64,000 bases of DNA. It comes from Chersky-840 sp963811775. Lineage in GTDB: Bacteria > Actinomycetota > Acidimicrobiia > Acidimicrobiales > UBA8190. The translations under genes and the position numbers were made by a program. The notes below the pieces were generated by a model that saw nothing but the letters and a program-made list of their open reading frames with translations, ran no database searches and was not told the origin of the DNA. Positions within the stretch are counted from its first letter, which is position 1. Each line of letters begins with the position of its first letter. The stretch covers positions 310,001 to 374,000 of the forward strand of contig CAWESO010000010.1 in NCBI GenBank assembly GCA_963811775.1, read 5' to 3'. This document shows positions 59,845 to 64,000 of the stretch, one piece after another.

Positions 59845-61874
59845 GCGCCTCGAGGCTCGAGTGGTATCTGCGGCGGCTGCAGAAGATGTCCGCCTCAGAG
59901 GTCGCCAGCCGGCTTTCGGACTATGCCAAGAAGGTGGCCTGGGCTCGGTACCATCCTCCTCCTCGTCCCCCGGCCTCGTCGACACGCCCGCGCCTGCGTG
60001 GTGCCCGCCGCCCGTTCCCGCGTCTTCCCGCCGGTGACCGCACGTTCGAGGCGGCTCTCCCCCCGGGCGTCCTCGCCGGCGTGCCCGTCGAGGCTCGTCG
60101 ACGCATCCTCACTGCGGGCGACGAGATCCTCGCTGGGCGCTTCGAAGTCCTGGGCGTCATGCGCAAGGACATGGAGGATCCGGACTGGTTCTTTGACCCG
60201 GTGACAGGCCGAAGGGCTCCTCGCGAGGAGTACTCCTTCAGGATCAACTACCGCTCCGAGGACGTCACGGGCAACGTGAAGCAGGTGTGGGAGCTCTCTC
60301 GCATGCACCATCTCACGATCCTGGCTGCTGCCTATGCCCTGTCCGGCGAGGAGCGTTACGCCGAGCGGGTGCAGCGTCACCTCCGCTCGTGGTGGGACCA
60401 GAACCCGTTCTTGTCGGGCATTCACTGGACGAGCGGGATCGAGGTGGGCCAGCGTCTGATCGCGTGGGTGTGGATCCGGCGGCTCCTGGACGGCTGGCCG
60501 CACGCCCCGGCGTTGTTCGAGCAGAACGAGGATGCTCTCGCCCAGATCTGGTGGCACCAGCGCTTTCTGGCCGGCTTCCGCAGTCGCGGGTCGTCGGCCA
60601 ACAACCATGTGATCGCCGAGGCGGCCGGACAACTCGTGGCCTCGCATGCCTTCGATTGGTTCCCTGAGACCGGGAGATGGGCGGCGCAAGCCGCCGCTGT
60701 GCTCGAGGATGAGTTGGCGAAGAACACGTTCCCGAGCGGAGTGAACCGTGAGATGGCCACCGATTACCACGGCTTCGTGGCCGAGCTCGGGCTCGTCGCG
60801 GCAGTCGAGGCCGACCTCGGCGCCCGACCCCTGAGCGAGGACACCTGGAAGCTTCTGGGCCGGATGCTCGACGTGGTGGCGGCCACCGTCGATGTGCGAT
60901 TGCGAGCCCCTCGTCAAGGCGACGGCGACGACGGACGAGCCCTTGTGCTCGATCCTCCCTCTGCAAACCGGTGGGAAAGCCTTCTCGCGCTCGGAGACTC
61001 GGTGTTCGGTGCCCCCGGCTGGTGGCCCGCGCATCACCCCGACGCCCTGAGCACGGTGCTGGCCTCGATGGCGCAGCGCCACCCCCAGTCGGCCCGCACC
61101 CGGGTCCGCCCTGCACATTTCGCCGACGCCGGCTTGACCGTCATGCGAAGTTCGCTGCGCCATGGCCCCGAGATCTGGTGCCGGTGCGACGCCGGCCCGC
61201 ACGGGTTCCTGTCGATCGCCGCCCACGCGCACGCCGATGCCCTGGCAGTCGAGGTTCGCCACGACGGGGTCGAGATCCTGGCTGACCCGGGGACGTACTG
61301 CTACCAGGGTGAGGCCGAATGGCGGAGCTACTTCCGCTCGACTATCGGTCACAATACGGTAGAGCTGGCTCACCAGAACCAGTCCGAGTCAGCGGGCTCG
61401 ACGCTGTGGCGGCGCCATGCCGCCTCGCATCTTGTTCACCTCGCCGAGGACGACGGCGAGGTCACAGGTTGGGCCGCCGAGCATGACGGATACGCGACGT
61501 TGGAGCCCCCCGCCGCGCACCGTCGCACCGTAGGACTCTCGTCGCAGGATCGACGGATCACGATCATCGACCGCATCGAGACCCGCGGCCGCCATGCCGT
61601 TCGCATGGCGTTGCACCTTGGACCGGACGTCGACGCCCGACTCCAGGGCCGGCGCGCGTCCCTTTCGTGGTCGACGGGTGCCGGCCTCCCGGCCACGGCA
61701 GACTTGAGCCTGCCCGACCTGCCCAACTGGCGCATCATCCGGGGTGGCACCGACCCCGTGCTGGGTTGGTACTCCGCCCGTTTCGGGGAGAAGCAGCCCA
61801 CGACGACGATCTTGGGCGAAGGCATCTGCCGAGGCCTCGACGAGCTCGAGACCATCGTCCAGTTTCATTCCTAG
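59841..61874 (+). CDS. Heparinase II/III family protein (alginate-lyase-like)
   Basis: A 677-residue protein of the heparinase II/III type. The first 330 residues are an alpha/alpha toroid with WELSRMHHLTILAAAYALSG, SWWDQNPFLSGIHWTSGIEV and SSANNHVIAEAAGQLVASHA. The C-terminal beta-sandwich has AAHAHADALAVEVRHDGVEI, LADPGTYCYQGEAEWRSYF and STIGHNTVELAHQNQSE, with histidines that match the catalytic and metal-binding positions. No signal peptide is seen, which argues for a cytoplasmic or modifying role rather than secreted lyase. It overlaps the preceding bi-domain gene by GTGA and is convergent with the O-antigen ligase-like gene at 61875. Confidence 0.9.
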   Translation: MSASRLEWYLRRLQKMSASEVASRLSDYAKKVAWARYHPPPRPPASSTRPRLRGARRPFPRLPAGDRTFEAALPPGVLAGVPVEARRRILTAGDEILAGRFEVLGVMRKDMEDPDWFFDPVTGRRAPREEYSFRINYRSEDVTGNVKQVWELSRMHHLTILAAAYALSGEERYAERVQRHLRSWWDQNPFLSGIHWTSGIEVGQRLIAWVWIRRLLDGWPHAPALFEQNEDALAQIWWHQRFLAGFRSRGSSANNHVIAEAAGQLVASHAFDWFPETGRWAAQAAAVLEDELAKNTFPSGVNREMATDYHGFVAELGLVAAVEADLGARPLSEDTWKLLGRMLDVVAATVDVRLRAPRQGDGDDGRALVLDPPSANRWESLLALGDSVFGAPGWWPAHHPDALSTVLASMAQRHPQSARTRVRPAHFADAGLTVMRSSLRHGPEIWCRCDAGPHGFLSIAAHAHADALAVEVRHDGVEILADPGTYCYQGEAEWRSYFRSTIGHNTVELAHQNQSESAGSTLWRRHAASHLVHLAEDDGEVTGWAAEHDGYATLEPPAAHRRTVGLSSQDRRITIIDRIETRGRHAVRMALHLGPDVDARLQGRRASLSWSTGAGLPATADLSLPDLPNWRIIRGGTDPVLGWYSARFGEKQPTTTILGEGICRGLDELETIVQFHS

Positions 61875-63167
61875 CTAGGAGCTCGTCAACTCCGCCCTCG
61901 GCCGGGGGGCGGGGCCGAATCGGATCCCGAGAGGAGACCGGCGTGGGTGCGTCGGGGGGACGACGAGCAGCGAAGCGGCCACGGCGAGGTCCAGGAGATA
62001 TGTCGAGGCCTCGCCCATGCCGGTCTCGGTGAAGGAGGCAAACAGGCAATACACGATCAGGAAGAGGGCCATGGCCCGCGCCGGGCCCCGGGGTCGAAGC
62101 AGTGCCGCCACCAAGAGCACGAGGAACATCACGCCTTCGAGGACGTCGCCGACGATGCCTTGGTCTTGATAGGTGGCGATCCAGCTACCGTCGATGGGGA
62201 GGCCGTTCACGGCCGGGCTCTGTCCGATGACACTGCCGTTGGACAATCCGGAACCAAAGATCTTGTTGGTCTCGGGGCGTGGCTCGGACAGGACCAGAGG
62301 CCAGACCGTGGTACGGCCCGACAAGTTGCTGACCTGAGCCGACGTTTGCCCCCGGATCAGCCAGCCATTGATGACGGGGGAGAGCGGCAACCCCACGACC
62401 ACCACGACGGCGACTGTCGCGAGCAACCTGCGCACTCGCCGACTGGCCGTGAAGAGGCTCAGGCAGGCGACCAGCAGGCCGATGACCATACCGATCAACG
62501 CCGTGCGAGTGTGCGTGGCCAGCAGGGCGACGGCGCTCGGGATGATGACGAGAAGTGCTCGACGGCGCGGGATGACCTTGCAGACCCAGAGCAAGATCAT
62601 CAACCCCGTCAACTCGGCCATGTAGTGCGCCACCTGGGTGGGGGGGATGGGCCAGATGGCGTCACCGAGTCTCTTGGTGCCGAAGTTCAGCGAGAAGGCC
62701 TTGTGGGGGGAGATCACGACCCCCAAGCCCACCGACACCAAGACCAGCGTGAGGAAGCGAAGCTGGCTACGCAAGAGGACGAAATCGCGTCGACCCCACC
62801 AGGGGGTGAGAAGCCAGAGCACGACGAGGAACCCCAGCAGCCGAAACGCCCTGTACGTGGTGCCGAGTCCGATGAAGCGCACGCTCATGGCCAGTGACAC
62901 GATGGCGAGCAGGGTGTAGAGGAAAAGGAACAGGTTGGGTCGGATCCTCACCTTCGGGTTGATCGACAGGGCTAGGACGAGGGCGCCCGCCAACGCCCCT
63001 TGGGTCAAGACCTGCCCGAGTTTGTGAGGAATGGGCACGACGGTTTCCAGCTTGGCGTAGGAGAGCACATTGAAGAACAACAGAGCCCATACGGCCCACA
63101 CCCGGTGGAGGCGCTTGTCCTCGGACGAGGTCTTGGCCCGCCGGATGGCGATGGAAGGCATTGTCAC
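61875..63167 (-). CDS. O-antigen ligase/polymerase family membrane protein (Wzy/WaaL-like)
   Basis: A 430-residue integral membrane protein with about ten predicted helices. The characteristic parts are FRLLGFLVVLWLLTPWWGRR, the segment ALLATHTRTALIGMVIGLLV (resembling the S-R-T-A motif of O-antigen ligases) and the large extracellular loop with LSGRTTVWPLVLSEPRPETN and GSGLSNGSVIG. Such proteins polymerise or ligate lipid-linked repeats outside the membrane. GTG 63167 overlaps the stop of the upstream Wzz-like gene by four bases. The stop codons of this gene and the heparinase-like gene are directly adjacent. Confidence 0.85.
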   Translation of the reverse strand: MTMPSIAIRRAKTSSEDKRLHRVWAVWALLFFNVLSYAKLETVVPIPHKLGQVLTQGALAGALVLALSINPKVRIRPNLFLFLYTLLAIVSLAMSVRFIGLGTTYRAFRLLGFLVVLWLLTPWWGRRDFVLLRSQLRFLTLVLVSVGLGVVISPHKAFSLNFGTKRLGDAIWPIPPTQVAHYMAELTGLMILLWVCKVIPRRRALLVIIPSAVALLATHTRTALIGMVIGLLVACLSLFTASRRVRRLLATVAVVVVVGLPLSPVINGWLIRGQTSAQVSNLSGRTTVWPLVLSEPRPETNKIFGSGLSNGSVIGQSPAVNGLPIDGSWIATYQDQGIVGDVLEGVMFLVLLVAALLRPRGPARAMALFLIVYCLFASFTETGMGEASTYLLDLAVAASLLVVPPTHPRRSPLGIRFGPAPRPRAELTSS

Positions 63168-64000
63168 CGCAACATGCCCTGCAACATGTCGTTGGCGCCC
63201 TGACCCGCGTCGCCGACCTGAGCGGATCCGACCACGCCCAAGCTGTCGTCTTCCTCGGGAGGGAGCCCGAGGAGAATGGCGGACCTGATCGCCATCCCGG
63301 CTTGACGCAGAAGCTCGCCGGCCGCGGTGATGCGCCCGGAGGGCACCTTTCTCGGGTTCACGATCACGACCGCCTCACTCGTCCAGTTCGCGAGTTGTCC
63401 CGATCCAAATGCGGGGTCGACGCTCGTCAGGACGAGCAGGGCAGCGGCCCCGGGCGGATTCCACTCGCGTCCCATTTCCGCCGGGTCGTCGGGACCGACA
63501 ATCAGGACCGCGGAAGCGCCTTCGAGGGTGACGGTGTGGAGCCCCTTCTCGTTGCCTGTCACACCCAAGACCGATGCGAGCGGGCGCCCCTTGGCCATGT
63601 CGATCATCACGACACTCAGCCCTTCAGACGCCAGCGAGAAGGCGAGCATGGAGAGCGCCAACGCGCTGGGCTCCGCCGTCTCGAGTTCCACCACCGCCAG
63701 GCTCGTTCCACCGGCGGATTCCAGTGCGGCGCGAAGCCGTCTCTCCATCATCTGTAGCGCTGGGGTGGGATGGAGCAGAAGCTGTCGACGGTCGCGCTTT
63801 CGCATTGCATGGCGCGATGCGTAGCGCAGGAGGCTCAGGTCGATCGGAGCCCCGAGTGCAGCCGCTACCTGTGCTCGGTTTCGAAGTCGATCCGAGAGAA
63901 GGACCCCCACGACGAGGGCGATCAGCGCCAGGCCCAAGCCGCCGATCAATCCCGAAAGGGCATCGATGACGGTCACCCTGGTGGCGGACACCTTGACGGC
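63164..64000 (-). CDS. Wzz-like chain-length protein with degenerate BY-kinase domain (5' end outside the window)
   Basis: The visible 278 residues are the C-terminal part of a larger protein; the frame stays open to the window edge. It begins AVKVSATRVTVIDALSGLIG, then a membrane helix (GGLGLALIALVVGVLLSD) that corresponds to the second helix of Wzz, followed by a cytoplasmic domain like a tyrosine-kinase/ATPase (SVVMIDMAKGRPLASVLGV). The usual Walker A G-E-G-K-S/T is replaced by ETAEPSALALSM, so ATP binding is unlikely. The second Walker-like V-V-M-I-D-M remains. It probably sets glycan chain length with the O-antigen ligase-like protein encoded next to it. Confidence 0.78.
   Translation of the reverse strand, partial: AVKVSATRVTVIDALSGLIGGLGLALIALVVGVLLSDRLRNRAQVAAALGAPIDLSLLRYASRHAMRKRDRRQLLLHPTPALQMMERRLRAALESAGGTSLAVVELETAEPSALALSMLAFSLASEGLSVVMIDMAKGRPLASVLGVTGNEKGLHTVTLEGASAVLIVGPDDPAEMGREWNPPGAAALLVLTSVDPAFGSGQLANWTSEAVVIVNPRKVPSGRITAAGELLRQAGMAIRSAILLGLPPEEDDSLGVVGSAQVGDAGQGANDMLQGMLR

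Overview
This is high-GC DNA read as a chromosome fragment of an actinobacterium. Two F420-type LLM oxidoreductases, a deazaflavin nitroreductase (Ddn type), a DUF4193-type acidic protein, an Rpf-like secreted transglycosylase, many GTG starts and a secreted YWLV/FGDA-repeat protein point most closely to the class Acidimicrobiia. That placement is an inference from gene content; there is no rRNA gene in the window. No tRNA, rRNA or CRISPR array was recognised.

Layout. 0.1-9.4 kb: assorted housekeeping and hydrolase genes (DUF2254 membrane protein, esterase, metallo-hydrolase, lysophospholipid-type acyltransferase, HDAC-like deacetylase, EEP phosphohydrolase). 9.6-14.3 kb: a sugar ABC importer (lipoprotein, ATPase, permease) plus a Gfo/Idh/MocA oxidoreductase. 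14.3-16.9 kb: a PadR regulator translationally coupled to a DrrAB-type ABC exporter, with a palindromic operator candidate. 16.9-20.2 kb: a proline-rich membrane-anchored protein, a methyltransferase, and a methyltransferase-Mug DNA glycosylase fusion. 20.2-29.1 kb on both strands: lipid/xenobiotic type metabolism (DUF7064-like, phosphotransferase, DUF6285, LLM oxidoreductases, enoyl-CoA hydratase, SDRs, FAH hydrolase), a GGDEF protein and ArfB. 29.2-42.4 kb: SDR, DUF4193-like protein, repeat protein, pstSCAB phosphate importer, Rrf2 and HTH regulators, Rpf-like protein, SurE, aldose epimerase. 42.9-46.5 kb: a secreted beta-helix protein and a complete IS5-family element. 46.6-64.0 kb: a surface-polysaccharide locus.

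The polysaccharide locus is the most coherent system here. Four genes (gmhB, gmhA, hddC, hddA) encode a full route from sedoheptulose 7-phosphate to a GDP-activated manno-heptose. Within and around them lie a family 4 glycosyltransferase, an NAD sugar epimerase with a cysteine-rich insert, an initiating polyprenyl-phosphate sugar transferase, a second glycosyltransferase, an asparagine-synthase-type amidotransferase, a two-domain alcohol dehydrogenase/Gfo-Idh oxidoreductase, a heparinase II/III-like protein, an O-antigen-ligase-type membrane protein and a Wzz-like protein whose attached ATPase domain has lost its P-loop. Many junctions are 4-bp ATGA/GTGA overlaps, so most of the locus is probably co-translated.

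Quality note. Five genes in the first 24 kb (DUF2254, MBL hydrolase, acyltransferase, methyltransferase-Mug, enoyl-CoA hydratase) need one-base shifts, and one of these also a stop-codon change, to restore their family sequence; a sixth (DUF7064-like) probably has a disrupted start. No comparable lesion was seen after 25 kb. Sequencing indels in GC-rich runs are the simplest explanation, but true gene decay cannot be excluded from sequence alone.
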